Positions 25,642 through 34,217 of a stretch of DNA of 64,000 nt are shown here, piece after piece. Numbering within the stretch: position 1 is the first letter of the stretch; each line of letters starts with the position of its first letter. The stretch is from NCBI RefSeq assembly GCF_021390335.1, contig NZ_JAJUXK010000002.1, positions 186,001-250,000 of the forward strand. Reading direction: 5' to 3'. The position numbers and the translations under genes were made by a program. The DNA comes from Dyadobacter sp. CY343 (GTDB taxonomy: Bacteria > Bacteroidota > Bacteroidia > Cytophagales > Spirosomataceae). The notes under the pieces were generated by a model, which was not told where the DNA came from, ran no database searches, and saw only the letters and a program-made list of their open reading frames with translations.

Positions 25642-26670
25642 ATGGTCGCACATTTTGCATCTAAAAAAATATTTTCTGGAAAAGCGAAGTTTTTTTTCAT
25701 AATCACACTCATTCTCAGTTTGGTGAAAGGCCAAAATGAGGCTTTGGGCTCCGATATCCAGTGGGGATTCTGGGCCCATAAGCGGATCAACAGAATGGCG
25801 ACTTTCCGCTTGCCGCCTGAAATGCAGGTATTTTATAAAAAGCACATTGAATACCTTACTGAAAATGCGACTAATCCAGACAAACGAAGGTACGCTGTCG
25901 TGGGTGAAGCGGAGCGGCATTTCATCGACCTGGATGTTTACGGTGACAGTGCGCTGCTGATCCTGCCCAAGTTCTGGCCCGCCGCTGTTTTGCGTTTTGG
26001 AGAAGATAGCCTCCGGAAACATGGGATCGTGCCCTGGCAAATACAGCAATCAGCTTATCAATTGACGGAAGCTTTCAAAACCAAAAATCCGGGGAGGATA
26101 TTGAAAGTCTCGGCGGACCTGGGCCACTACGTCGCCGATGCACACGTGCCTTTACATACCACCAGAAATTACAATGGGCAACTGAGCGGGCAGGAAGGAA
26201 TTCACGGATTTTGGGAATCGCGCCTGCCGGAATTATTCGCCGGAGATTACGATTTATGGATCGGTCCGGCGGAGTATTGTGATAATATAGCAATCGAAGC
26301 CTGGAAAATTGTCCGTGACTCACATCTTGCGTGCGACTCTGTATTTCTGTTTGAGAAAGAACTCACATTGCGGTTCAAGAAGGACGAGAAGTACAGCTAT
26401 GAGTTGCGAAATAATGTACTGACCAGAAGTTATTCAAGAGAATTTTCGGAAAAGTACCATCAAATGCTGGCAAAGCAGGTGGAGCGACGGATGAAAGCTG
26501 CGGTTAAACTGGTGGGTGATATCTGGTATACCTGCTGGGTCAATGCCGGGCAGCCTGATCTGCGGGAAATATCAGGATTTGTTCCTGGAATAAAAGAAGC
26601 GCAGGAGCAGGCGGAAGAACAAAAAAGCTGGCTTCAAAAGCTATTCAATGTGCGCACTGAATCTGACTAG
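25642..26670 (+). CDS. Zinc-dependent phospholipase C / S1-P1 nuclease family protein
   Basis: 342 aa, probable N-terminal signal (hydrophobic stretch about 16-29). After processing the metal-binding set of the zinc-dependent PLC/S1-P1 fold is visible: WGFWAHKRIN (about 41-50), AERHFIDLD (about 91-99), the HYVADAHVPLH block (His-x3-Asp-x5-His, about 157-167) and GIHGFWES (His with a Glu in place of the usual Asp). The enzymes hydrolyse phosphodiesters outside the cytoplasm; whether it prefers lipid or nucleic acid is unclear. Confidence 0.8.
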   Translation: MVAHFASKKIFSGKAKFFFIITLILSLVKGQNEALGSDIQWGFWAHKRINRMATFRLPPEMQVFYKKHIEYLTENATNPDKRRYAVVGEAERHFIDLDVYGDSALLILPKFWPAAVLRFGEDSLRKHGIVPWQIQQSAYQLTEAFKTKNPGRILKVSADLGHYVADAHVPLHTTRNYNGQLSGQEGIHGFWESRLPELFAGDYDLWIGPAEYCDNIAIEAWKIVRDSHLACDSVFLFEKELTLRFKKDEKYSYELRNNVLTRSYSREFSEKYHQMLAKQVERRMKAAVKLVGDIWYTCWVNAGQPDLREISGFVPGIKEAQEQAEEQKSWLQKLFNVRTESD

Positions 26671-26675
26671 GTGAA

Positions 26676-27200
26676 TTACCGATCTTGCCGGGCGAGTAAT
26701 ATTCTGGCTGTCACGAGCAATTGCCCTACATGCCGCTGCGTGTGTTCGGCTGCGTGAAATAGCAAGCCCAGTTGCGTGGAAGGTACCATTGCCCGGCCAA
26801 CATATCTTACTTCGGTCAAGGTAGCTTCGGGGGTAGATTCCAATTGTTTGAGCGAGGCGGCCACTTGTTTCTCGAACGTCAGAAGCAGGCTTTCGTAGGT
26901 TTCGTCGCCGAGCGTAGCACTTCCTTCGTTTTTTAAATAGGCTAGCTGATTTTCATTCAAAGATTCTGATCGTGCGTAGGTAAACAGCCTGTCGAGCACG
27001 CCGGAAAGGTGTTGCAGGTGAAAACCGACCGAAGCCAGACCCGAAGGTTTTTCCCAGAGCAGGTCGGCAGGAAAAAAAGCAGAGAATACAGCCAGCTCTT
27101 CGACTGCCTGCATTAATGCGTGTGCTACCGGTTGCAGCAGAGGTGGAATGTGCGGAATCGGCCCTCGCAGCCAGACTTCTGGTTTCTGATTCTCTTTCAT
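26676..27200 (-). CDS. DinB-family protein
   Basis: 174 aa, four-helix DinB/YfiT-like fold. Metal-binding histidines are visible in SVGFHLQHLSGVLDRLF (about 54-70) and in LLFHAAEHTQRHVGQLL (about 145-161), the typical H...HxxxH pattern. The family holds thiol transferases and other metal-dependent enzymes, so no specific reaction can be given. It lies between the helicase terminator and the converging nuclease gene. Confidence 0.82.
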   Translation of the reverse strand: MKENQKPEVWLRGPIPHIPPLLQPVAHALMQAVEELAVFSAFFPADLLWEKPSGLASVGFHLQHLSGVLDRLFTYARSESLNENQLAYLKNEGSATLGDETYESLLLTFEKQVAASLKQLESTPEATLTEVRYVGRAMVPSTQLGLLFHAAEHTQRHVGQLLVTARILLARQDR

Positions 27201-27213
27201 GGTGGCAAAATAA

Positions 27214-27240
27214 CAAAAAAAGGGACCCGATTGAGTCCCT
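27214..27240 (-). terminator. Rho-independent terminator of the DEAD-box helicase gene
   Basis: On the minus strand, AGGGAC and GTCCCT (27221-27240 on the plus strand) form a 6-bp stem with an 8-base loop, followed by seven Ts. It is 24 bp beyond the helicase stop. Confidence 0.82.
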
Positions 27241-27263
27241 CCTTTTAATGATTTGACAGGCGA

Positions 27264-29030
27264 TTATTTCGCGATATCAATTTGAACAGGTTTTCCTTTG
27301 ATGGTATTACCGTCCATGGCACGAAGCACTGCGCGAGCGTCACGTTCAGGAACGTCCACAAAAGTGAACTTGTCGTATATGTCTATTGCACCGATCGTTT
27401 TGCCCGGAATATTGGCTTCGCCAGCGATGGCACCAACAATATCCTTCGGCATGATATGGTCTTTGCGACCAAGGCTCAAAAACAAGCGGGTCATACCAGC
27501 TTCAACTGATGCAGGTTTGCGGTTCTCATCGCGAACACCTTCGGGACGGCGAAAATCACCTTTTGGTGCGTAGCGATCAGCTCCGCGACGTTCTCCTTCT
27601 CTGCGATCGTTACCTCTTTCGAAGCGACCTCCGCTGGAAGGACGTCTTTCAAATCTGTCACCGCCAGAACGTCCGGCGTCACCGCGTCTTTCTTCCCAGG
27701 CTAAGTTTGAATCTCCGTATTCATTTTTCTGAACACCCATGATCTGTTTCGCCATGGCGCCTACAACCTGCTCAGTCGAGTAACCTGCGTGCTGCAACAT
27801 TTCGAGAACATCTCCGAAAAGCTCCTGATCGTCACCTTCCTGGATAGATACAGAAATACTTTCAACAAAACGTGCCTTGCGAACACCAACGATATCTTCG
27901 TAAGAAGGAATAACTCCTTTTTCGATTTTAACTTTGGTATAACCCTCGATTGTTTTCAGACGATATTTTTCGTCACGGGCAACCAGTGAAAATGCTTTTC
28001 CTGACATTCCCGCACGGCCGGTACGACCGATCCGGTGAACGTAATATTCTTCGTCCAAGGGAATATCGTAGTTGATCACACCGTCAAGTCCGCTCACGTC
28101 AATACCGCGGGCAGCTACGTCTGTGGCAACCAGGATAGTAGTAACACCAGCCTTGAATTTGCTCATTACGTTACTCCTTTGTTGCTGACGCAAATCGCCG
28201 TGAATACCTTCGGAAGCGTAGCCTCTCAATTGAAGATCTTCAACGATTTCGTCGACCTTTCTTTTGGTATTACAAAAAACAAGCAGTGATTTCAAGTGGT
28301 GCATATCGATCAGGCGGGTCATTACTTCCACTTTCGCCTGAGGTTTAACTTCGAAGTAAACCTGCTCGATATTTACGTTAGTAAGCTCGTTACGAACTAC
28401 TTTAATCAATATCGGATCGTTCAAAAAACGCTTTGTGATCGACATGATCGGCTTCGACATAGTTGCCGAGAAAAGGATAGTCTGGCGATCTTCCGGCATA
28501 TCGGCAAGAATGCTTTCAATATCTTCACGGAATCCCATATCAAGCATTTCATCTGCTTCATCCAAAACCATCATCCGAACTTCGTCGAATTTCAAGGTTT
28601 TGCGTTCCATGTGGTCCATTACACGACCTGGCGTTCCTACAACAATATGTACGCCTTTTTTCAGGGAACGAATTTGTCTGTCGATCGAATCTCCACCATA
28701 AATAGCTTCGATTTTGATGCCTCTCTGGAATTTAGCCAGGCGGCCGATTTCTTCTGATACCTGCACCGCCAATTCACGGGTTGGGCAAAGTACCAATGCC
28801 TGTACTGCATTACTGGTAATATCGATTCTTTCAAGTACCGGGATACCAAATGCGGCAGTTTTTCCGGTTCCTGTTTGCGCCTGACCAATTACGTCAGATC
28901 CCTGCATTACTGCCGGAATGCCTTGTGCTTGTATCGGCGAGGGTTTTGTAAAACCCATTTCTGTAAGGGCTTTAAGGATATTCTCAGAGAGACCAAGCTC
29001 CGAAAATGATTCAATTGTTTCAGTTGTCAT
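27264..29030 (-). CDS. deaD: DEAD-box RNA helicase, DeaD/CsdA-like
   Basis: 588 aa. It unwinds RNA duplexes, in ribosome assembly or mRNA decay. Motifs in order: a Q motif near 30-37, AQTGTGKT (51-58), PTRELAVQ, VLDEADEMLDMGF (DEAD), SATMS, and HRIGRTGRAG. Residues about 440-490 are Arg/Gly-rich. The C-terminal 75 residues match a DbpA-type RNA-binding domain (FLSLGRKDHIMPKDIVGAI). Its upstream region is a 435-bp gap that may hold a long leader; helicases of this class are often cold-induced through such leaders. Confidence 0.93.
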   Translation of the reverse strand: MTTETIESFSELGLSENILKALTEMGFTKPSPIQAQGIPAVMQGSDVIGQAQTGTGKTAAFGIPVLERIDITSNAVQALVLCPTRELAVQVSEEIGRLAKFQRGIKIEAIYGGDSIDRQIRSLKKGVHIVVGTPGRVMDHMERKTLKFDEVRMMVLDEADEMLDMGFREDIESILADMPEDRQTILFSATMSKPIMSITKRFLNDPILIKVVRNELTNVNIEQVYFEVKPQAKVEVMTRLIDMHHLKSLLVFCNTKRKVDEIVEDLQLRGYASEGIHGDLRQQQRSNVMSKFKAGVTTILVATDVAARGIDVSGLDGVINYDIPLDEEYYVHRIGRTGRAGMSGKAFSLVARDEKYRLKTIEGYTKVKIEKGVIPSYEDIVGVRKARFVESISVSIQEGDDQELFGDVLEMLQHAGYSTEQVVGAMAKQIMGVQKNEYGDSNLAWEERRGDAGRSGGDRFERRPSSGGRFERGNDRREGERRGADRYAPKGDFRRPEGVRDENRKPASVEAGMTRLFLSLGRKDHIMPKDIVGAIAGEANIPGKTIGAIDIYDKFTFVDVPERDARAVLRAMDGNTIKGKPVQIDIAK

Positions 29031-29465
29031 TATCTGTCTATTAGTATTATTCTATTTGGAAAAATCAGCTCAGCAGCATTTGCCAACTCTGGTTTTGTCG
29101 AAACAAAAATATACCGGTCTAGCTCAGTAATATGAAATGTTTTGACAACAAACCTCTGTCGAAATGACGAGAGCTTAAAAACGAAAATTTTAAAAAAGGG
29201 ATTGCGCAAAGCCCACCACAATCATCCGTGGGGCTCTGCATGTGAACGGCTGTCTTACCGGACGAATTGATGCAGGCTGCTATCTTTTAATGAATGCCTG
29301 ACCGTATGAAGCAGAGAAGCGAACGGATGTTCGTAAATTTTATGCAAAAGTAAGAAGATAATCGGAAACTGCAAGGTATGCAGTAAATTAATTGTAATAT
29401 TTTTAGAAAGCAAAAGCCTGACAAGAGTAACTCCTGCCAGGCTTATATAGTTAGGTTTGTTGTAT
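29031..29465. other. Long intergenic region upstream of the helicase, gene-free
   Basis: 435 bp. Apart from the ald terminator at 29414-29444, I see no convincing ORF. On the minus strand there is a TATTTTTG element (29104-29111), the -7 type, without a clear -33. A GC-rich hairpin (29210-29236) is visible in the middle. The region could be a long 5' leader for the helicase or hold a small RNA. Confidence 0.45.
29414..29444 (-). terminator. Rho-independent terminator of the alanine dehydrogenase gene
   Basis: A long hairpin: AAGCCTG and CAGGCTT at the base, then CAGGAG/CTCTTG inside with one wobble, loop of about 3. On the minus strand it is followed by TTGCTTTC. It starts 22 bp after the ald stop. 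Confidence 0.78.
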
Positions 29466-30578
29466 TCAGAATAATTCTTTCACCTCGGTATAAGGCAGGT
29501 TCCATGCATCGGAAACACCTTTGAATACCACTTTACCATTCACGACATTCAATCCTTTGCGCAACTCTTCATTGGCCGCGCAGGCAGTTTTCCAGCCCAG
29601 ATTCGCCAGCTGCAATGCATAAGGTAAAGTTGCATTTGTCAAAGCCAGGGTGGAAGTGTAGGGAACAGCTCCGGGCATATTCGCAACGCAATAATGTACG
29701 ACACCATCCACTTCGTAGATCGGATGTTCGTGCGTAGTCGCTTTGGAAGTTTCAAAGCAGCCGCCCTGGTCAATCGCCACGTCGACCATTACAGTACCCG
29801 GCTTCATGAGTTTCAGCATATCCCTGGTAATCAGGTAAGGAGCTTTCGCGCCGGGGATCAGTACGCCGCCGATGATCAGGTTTGCGCTTTTGATGAGTTC
29901 ACGGATATTGTATTCGTTAGACATAACCGTATCCACATTGGCCGGCATAATATCTTCCAGGTAACGCAGCCGCGGCAGACTGATATCAGCGATCGTTACA
30001 TTTGCGCCAAGTCCCGCGGCCATTTTTGCAGATTGTGTACCTACAATACCACCGCCGAGCACCAGTACATTCGCAGGTTTTACGCCTGCAACGCCACCGA
30101 GCAGAATACCAAATCCGCCCATCGGTTTTTCCAGATATTTGGCGCCTTCCTGTACCGCCATTCTACCTGCTACCTCACTCATCGGAACAAGCAGCGGCAG
30201 ACTTCTGTCTGTTTTTTCAACCGTTTCATAAGCAAGACAAACTGCCTTTCTTTCAATCATCGCGTGTGTGAGCGGCTCCGACGACGCAAAATGGAAGTAG
30301 GTGAATAGCAGTTGATCCTCTTTAATCAGCGCATATTCACTTTCAATCGGCTCCTTTACTTTAATGATCATTTCCGCGATCGCATACACTTCTTCAATGG
30401 CAGGCAGGATACTCGCGCCCGCTTCCTGATATTGCTCGTCGCTGAAACCGCTTCCTTTTCCCGCATCTGTCTGTACATATACAAGGTGACCTTGCTTGCG
30501 GAACTCAGTCACACCTGCAGGCGTAAGCGCCACGCGGTTTTCATTATTTTTGATCTCTTTCGGGACACCGATTATCAT
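29466..30578 (-). CDS. ald: Alanine dehydrogenase
   Basis: 370 aa, the usual length. It catalyses NAD-dependent interconversion of L-alanine with pyruvate and ammonia. The N-terminus MIIGVPKEIKNNENRVALTP is the family signature; the NAD-binding loop is VLGGGIVGTQSAKMAAGLGA (about 173-192). The MAGxVPYTST-like segment (NMPGAVPYTSTLALTNA, about 300-316) closes the active site. It is divergent from an Lrp-type regulator, a common arrangement for this gene. Confidence 0.96.
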   Translation of the reverse strand: MIIGVPKEIKNNENRVALTPAGVTEFRKQGHLVYVQTDAGKGSGFSDEQYQEAGASILPAIEEVYAIAEMIIKVKEPIESEYALIKEDQLLFTYFHFASSEPLTHAMIERKAVCLAYETVEKTDRSLPLLVPMSEVAGRMAVQEGAKYLEKPMGGFGILLGGVAGVKPANVLVLGGGIVGTQSAKMAAGLGANVTIADISLPRLRYLEDIMPANVDTVMSNEYNIRELIKSANLIIGGVLIPGAKAPYLITRDMLKLMKPGTVMVDVAIDQGGCFETSKATTHEHPIYEVDGVVHYCVANMPGAVPYTSTLALTNATLPYALQLANLGWKTACAANEELRKGLNVVNGKVVFKGVSDAWNLPYTEVKELF

Positions 30579-30758
30579 ATAGGATAGTGTTAATGCTTGT
30601 GGTATTTGGAAGCGAAGAATTCAAAAGTAGGTTGTTGCGGAAAATCATACCAGATATAGTTTATAAGACAGAAAAGAAAACTATTTTTGGTAGGTTTTGT
30701 AAGAAAAAATACTGGAAAACCACTTTTTAACCTGGCGCTAATCAGAAAAAAATACTGA
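30579..30758. promoter_or_regulatory. Shared regulatory region between ald and lrp-like gene
   Basis: 180 bp between divergent genes. On the plus strand TATTTTTG at 30682-30689 suits a promoter for the regulator; on the minus strand TACTTTTG (CAAAAGTA at 30622-30629) suits a promoter for ald, with CAG in place of the -33 CAA. An inverted repeat GGTTTT (30693-30698) and AAAACC (30716-30721) lies just upstream of the regulator and may be an operator. Confidence 0.4.
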
Positions 30759-31220
30759 ATGCAACTAGACCCGACCGACCGCAAAATCCTGACACTATTG
30801 CAGGACGACGCGCAACTGACCATAAAAGAGATCGCAAGTAAGATCAATCTCTCTGTAACCCCGGTTCACGAGCGGATCAAAAAGCTTGAAAAAGAGGGTT
30901 TTATCGACAAATATGTCAGCCTTTTAAACCGCAGGAAACTGGGGAAAAGTCTGGTGGTATATTGCAATGTAACCCTCGATAAGCAGCGGAAAGAGAGCTT
31001 TGAAGACTTCAACCAGGCGATCGTGAATATGAGCGAGGTGCTTGAATGCTCAGTAGTTTCGGGCAACTTCGATTATATGCTGAAAGTGATCGTGGAAGAT
31101 GGGGAAGCTTACAATCAATTCTACCAACAAAAACTTTCTGCACTCAAAAGCGTGTTACACATCAGTAGTTATTTCGTAATTTCCGAAATAAAGTACACTA
31201 CGGGAATTGAGGTAGTCTGA
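30759..31220 (+). CDS. Lrp/AsnC-family transcriptional regulator
   Basis: 153 aa. N-terminal winged HTH: DPTDRKILTLLQDDAQLTIK (about 3-22) with the recognition helix in LSVTPVHERIKKLEKEG. C-terminal RAM/effector domain follows: EVLECSVVSGNFDYMLKV (about 93-110), where the GxFDY motif fits the ligand-sensing domain. Its position next to ald suggests it responds to alanine or another amino acid and controls ald. The usual length of the family is about 150-165 aa. Confidence 0.92.
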   Translation: MQLDPTDRKILTLLQDDAQLTIKEIASKINLSVTPVHERIKKLEKEGFIDKYVSLLNRRKLGKSLVVYCNVTLDKQRKESFEDFNQAIVNMSEVLECSVVSGNFDYMLKVIVEDGEAYNQFYQQKLSALKSVLHISSYFVISEIKYTTGIEVV

Positions 31221-31290
31221 TCGGGCGGGCCCTTTTTCAATCATCACATCGCGCAAATAGCTGAATGCTAATCGCCAAAAGCGGTATCTA

Positions 31291-32313
31291 ATGAACAAAA
31301 ATTTTAAGGATGGTCTGAACCTAATGTCCAAAGTAACGCCGAAACGCGCCTGGAATTCTATTCAGATTTTGAGCAGCTATTTTTATTCCAAAATGACGGG
31401 AAACCCGGTGCACTGGGGAATGCCGATCGCCATTTCTTTCGAACCTACCACCTCCTGTAATTTACGCTGTCCCGAATGCCCGAGCGGACTTCGTTCATTT
31501 ACGAGACCTACCGGGATGATGGAGGAGAAGCTATATAAAAAGACCATTGATGAGCTCGCAGATACGCTATTATATCTGATTTTCTACTTCCAGGGAGAGC
31601 CTTACCTGCATCCCAAGTTTTTTGAACTGGTCCAATATGCGCATGATAAAGGCATTTACACGGCCACTTCCACGAATGCGCATTATTTAAATGATGAGAA
31701 AGCGAAGAAAACAGTAGAGTCGGGGCTGGATAGGCTGATTATTTCTATCGACGGAACTACGCAGGATGTATACCAGCAATATCGGGTAGGCGGGAATCTG
31801 GAAAAGGTGCTGGAGGGAACGCGCAATATCATTAAGTGGAAAAAGGAGCTCAAATCGAGCACGCCGCATGTGATCTTTCAGTTTTTGGTAGTAAAGCCAA
31901 ATGAACATCAGATCGAGGATGTGAAGAAGCTGGCCGAGGAAATGGGCGTGGATGAGATCGGTTTCAAAACTGCGCAAATATATGATTATGAAGAAGGTTC
32001 AGATTTGATCCCGACGATTGACAAGTATTCGAGATATAAGCAGGAAGCCGGCGGCGGCTATTCTATTAAAAACAAATTTGTAGATCACTGCTGGAAAATG
32101 TGGCATTCCTGCGTGATAACCTGGGACGGCGCGGTGGTACCCTGCTGTTTTGACAAAGACGCTGAATACAAGCTCGGTGACATGAAACGGCAGACATTTA
32201 CAGAACTTTGGAGAGGCAAGAAATATGTTGACTTCCGTGCGTCGCTGATCCGGTCGCGATCGGAAATAGAAATGTGCAAGAATTGCACGGAAGGAACGCA
32301 GGTTTGGGCGTGA
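31291..32313 (+). CDS. Radical SAM/SPASM domain protein
   Basis: 340 aa. The radical SAM motif is TTSCNLRCPECPSG, with Cys56, Cys60 and Cys63 (C-x3-C-x2-C) for the 4Fe-4S cluster. The C-terminal SPASM region carries HCWKMWHSCVITWDG, VVPCCFDKD, LGDMKRQTFTELWRG and MCKNCTEG, giving further Cys ligands for auxiliary clusters. Proteins of this type modify peptides or cofactors. No short precursor peptide or partner is encoded next to it, so the substrate is open. It precedes parA by 164 bp. Confidence 0.88.
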   Translation: MNKNFKDGLNLMSKVTPKRAWNSIQILSSYFYSKMTGNPVHWGMPIAISFEPTTSCNLRCPECPSGLRSFTRPTGMMEEKLYKKTIDELADTLLYLIFYFQGEPYLHPKFFELVQYAHDKGIYTATSTNAHYLNDEKAKKTVESGLDRLIISIDGTTQDVYQQYRVGGNLEKVLEGTRNIIKWKKELKSSTPHVIFQFLVVKPNEHQIEDVKKLAEEMGVDEIGFKTAQIYDYEEGSDLIPTIDKYSRYKQEAGGGYSIKNKFVDHCWKMWHSCVITWDGAVVPCCFDKDAEYKLGDMKRQTFTELWRGKKYVDFRASLIRSRSEIEMCKNCTEGTQVWA

Positions 32314-32477
32314 AACATCCGTCTAATTCCGGGTGTTTGTAATTTTAATTAAATAATAATGTAAGCTAAATCGCTGATTAGCAATATAATATTTGTTTTA
32401 CTCAAATCTCCGTGGAACATTTTTTGGTGAATTGCCCTGAATAGCTGAAATTTGAAATTGGTAACACAAATGAATAC

Positions 32478-33275
32478 ATGGGCAAAGTTATTGCAATTGC
32501 GAATCAAAAGGGAGGAGTAGGGAAGACGACCACCGCTATTAATTTGGCTGCCAGCCTGGCTGCGCTTGAATTCCGGACTTTAATCATTGACGCCGATCCT
32601 CAGGCAAACTCCACTTCCGGGCTGGGTTTTAACCCGCAGGAAATGGAAAACAGCATTTACGAGTGCATGGTAGAACAGGCGAAAGCTTCGGAAATTATCT
32701 TCGAAACAGACTTCCCAAACCTGCATTTACTTCCTTCACACATTGATCTCGTCGGTGCCGAGATCGAGATGATTAACCTGAAAAACAGGGAAAACAGAAT
32801 GAAGGACGCCATTTCGGAAGTGCGCGACAACTACGATTTTATTATCATCGATTGTTCACCCTCATTGGGCCTGATCACGATTAATAGCCTTACAGCAGCA
32901 GACTCGGTTATCATTCCGGTTCAATGCGAATATTTTGCATTGGAAGGTCTGGGCAAACTTCTCAATACCATTACAATCATTCAATCCAGGCTCAATACCG
33001 ACCTGATTATCGAAGGGATCCTGCTGACCATGTACGATCTTCGGCTACGGCTTTCCAATCAGGTTGTGAATGAGGTTACTAACCATTTTGAGTCACTTGT
33101 CTTCAATACGATCATTCCCCGCAACGTCCGCATCAGTGAGGCGCCAAGTTATGGTATCCCGGTTATGGCGCAGGATTCAGACAGTAAGGGGGCGGTTAGC
33201 TATTTGAATCTTGCAAGAGAAATTCTAAGCAAAAACGGGTTGCTCTCTTCGGATAAGCAAATGGGCGTAAACTGA
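32478..33275 (+). CDS. parA: ParA/Soj chromosome partitioning ATPase
   Basis: 265 aa, ATG at 32478. Deviant Walker A NQKGGVGKTT (residues 9-18), TLIIDADPQANSTSGLGF (Walker A', about 35-52), and FIIIDCSPSLGLITINSL (Walker B) are all present. It works with ParB in origin segregation. The parB gene begins 21 bp later. The size and lack of an N-terminal extension are those of chromosomal Soj-type ParA. Confidence 0.95.
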   Translation: MGKVIAIANQKGGVGKTTTAINLAASLAALEFRTLIIDADPQANSTSGLGFNPQEMENSIYECMVEQAKASEIIFETDFPNLHLLPSHIDLVGAEIEMINLKNRENRMKDAISEVRDNYDFIIIDCSPSLGLITINSLTAADSVIIPVQCEYFALEGLGKLLNTITIIQSRLNTDLIIEGILLTMYDLRLRLSNQVVNEVTNHFESLVFNTIIPRNVRISEAPSYGIPVMAQDSDSKGAVSYLNLAREILSKNGLLSSDKQMGVN

Positions 33276-33296
33276 TTATGATCAAATAGTTAAGAC

Positions 33297-34214
33297 ATGG
33301 AGAATAGCAGTAAGACAAAAAAAATGACCGGGCTTGGCAGAGGATTGGGAGCACTTCTGCAGGACTCAGAGAAGGTAAATAATTCAAGATCAGCTTCACG
33401 AATGCCCGCGACGGATGTGGTAGGCTCGATGAACGATATCAGTCTCGACCAGATCGAGGCTAATCCATACCAGCCGAGGACGAAATTCGACCAGGAGGCA
33501 TTGCAGGAATTGGCCGATTCAATCCGGGTACAAGGCATTATTCAACCGATTACTGTTCGTCAGATGTCGGAAGACTCTTACCAGCTTATTTCAGGCGAAC
33601 GCAGGTTGCAGGCTTCCAAATCAATCGGTTTAACAACCATTCCCGCCTACGTAAGAACAGCAAATGACCAGCAAATGCTGGAAATGGCGCTGATCGAAAA
33701 TATCCAGCGTGAAAACCTAAACTCAATAGAGATCGCGCTCAGTTACCAGCGACTCATACTGGAATGCAGCCTCAAACAGGAAGAGTTGGGGATCCGAGTA
33801 GGTAAGAACCGTACAACTGTCAATAACTATATCCGTCTGTTGAAATTACCACCGGTAATCCAGGCTGCGTTGCGGGACAATAAGATCAGTATGGGACACG
33901 CGAGAGCCATTATTACGATCAATAGCGACCAGAGTCAGCTGAAAATTTTTAATAAAATCATTGAAGAAGGCTGGTCTGTGCGGAAGGTAGAGGATGAGGT
34001 AAGAAAGCTTGGAATGATGAGCACGAGCTCGCTTACCGACAAGAAACCAGTGACAATTAATCAGGAAATAAAGTCGTTACAGTTTCAATTATCTTCCTTT
34101 TTCGGAGCAAAGGTTTCCGTAAAAAGTAGTGAGGCGCATAAAGGTGAAATTAAGATCCCTTTTGCCTCTCAGGAGGAATTAAAGAAGATTTTGGAAACAT
34201 TGAAATTTAAATAG
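33297..34214 (+). CDS. parB: ParB-family chromosome partitioning protein
   Basis: 305 aa. N-terminal leader GLGRGLGALL, ParB/Srx domain with QIEANPYQPRTKFD (about 52-65), GIIQPITVRQM and ISGERRLQASKSIGL (CTP-binding box, about 98-112), then the HTH with LIENIQRENLNSIEIALSYQ (about 132-151). C-terminal dimerisation region is short. It binds parS sites and acts with ParA. I find no perfect 16-bp parS consensus nearby. It is followed 3 bp later by the DUF5683 gene. Confidence 0.94.
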   Translation: MENSSKTKKMTGLGRGLGALLQDSEKVNNSRSASRMPATDVVGSMNDISLDQIEANPYQPRTKFDQEALQELADSIRVQGIIQPITVRQMSEDSYQLISGERRLQASKSIGLTTIPAYVRTANDQQMLEMALIENIQRENLNSIEIALSYQRLILECSLKQEELGIRVGKNRTTVNNYIRLLKLPPVIQAALRDNKISMGHARAIITINSDQSQLKIFNKIIEEGWSVRKVEDEVRKLGMMSTSSLTDKKPVTINQEIKSLQFQLSSFFGAKVSVKSSEAHKGEIKIPFASQEELKKILETLKFK

Positions 34215-34217
34215 GAC

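Noticed and set aside
29112-29132. Sequence resembling the start and D-arm of a tRNA (CGGTCTAGCTCAGTA)
   Set aside because: No matching anticodon stem, T-arm or 3' acceptor half follows, so it is not a tRNA gene.
29030-29221. 63-aa minus-strand ORF just upstream of the helicase
   Set aside because: TTG start, odd composition and it ends exactly at the helicase start; no motif and no ribosome-binding signal.
29694-30308. 204-aa plus-strand ORF antisense to alanine dehydrogenase
   Set aside because: The opposite strand codes a clear alanine dehydrogenase across the full length; the ORF shows no recognisable motif.
32411-32419. CGTGGAACA, a half-match to a parS site upstream of parA
   Set aside because: The other half does not match the consensus, so a functional parS site is not supported.
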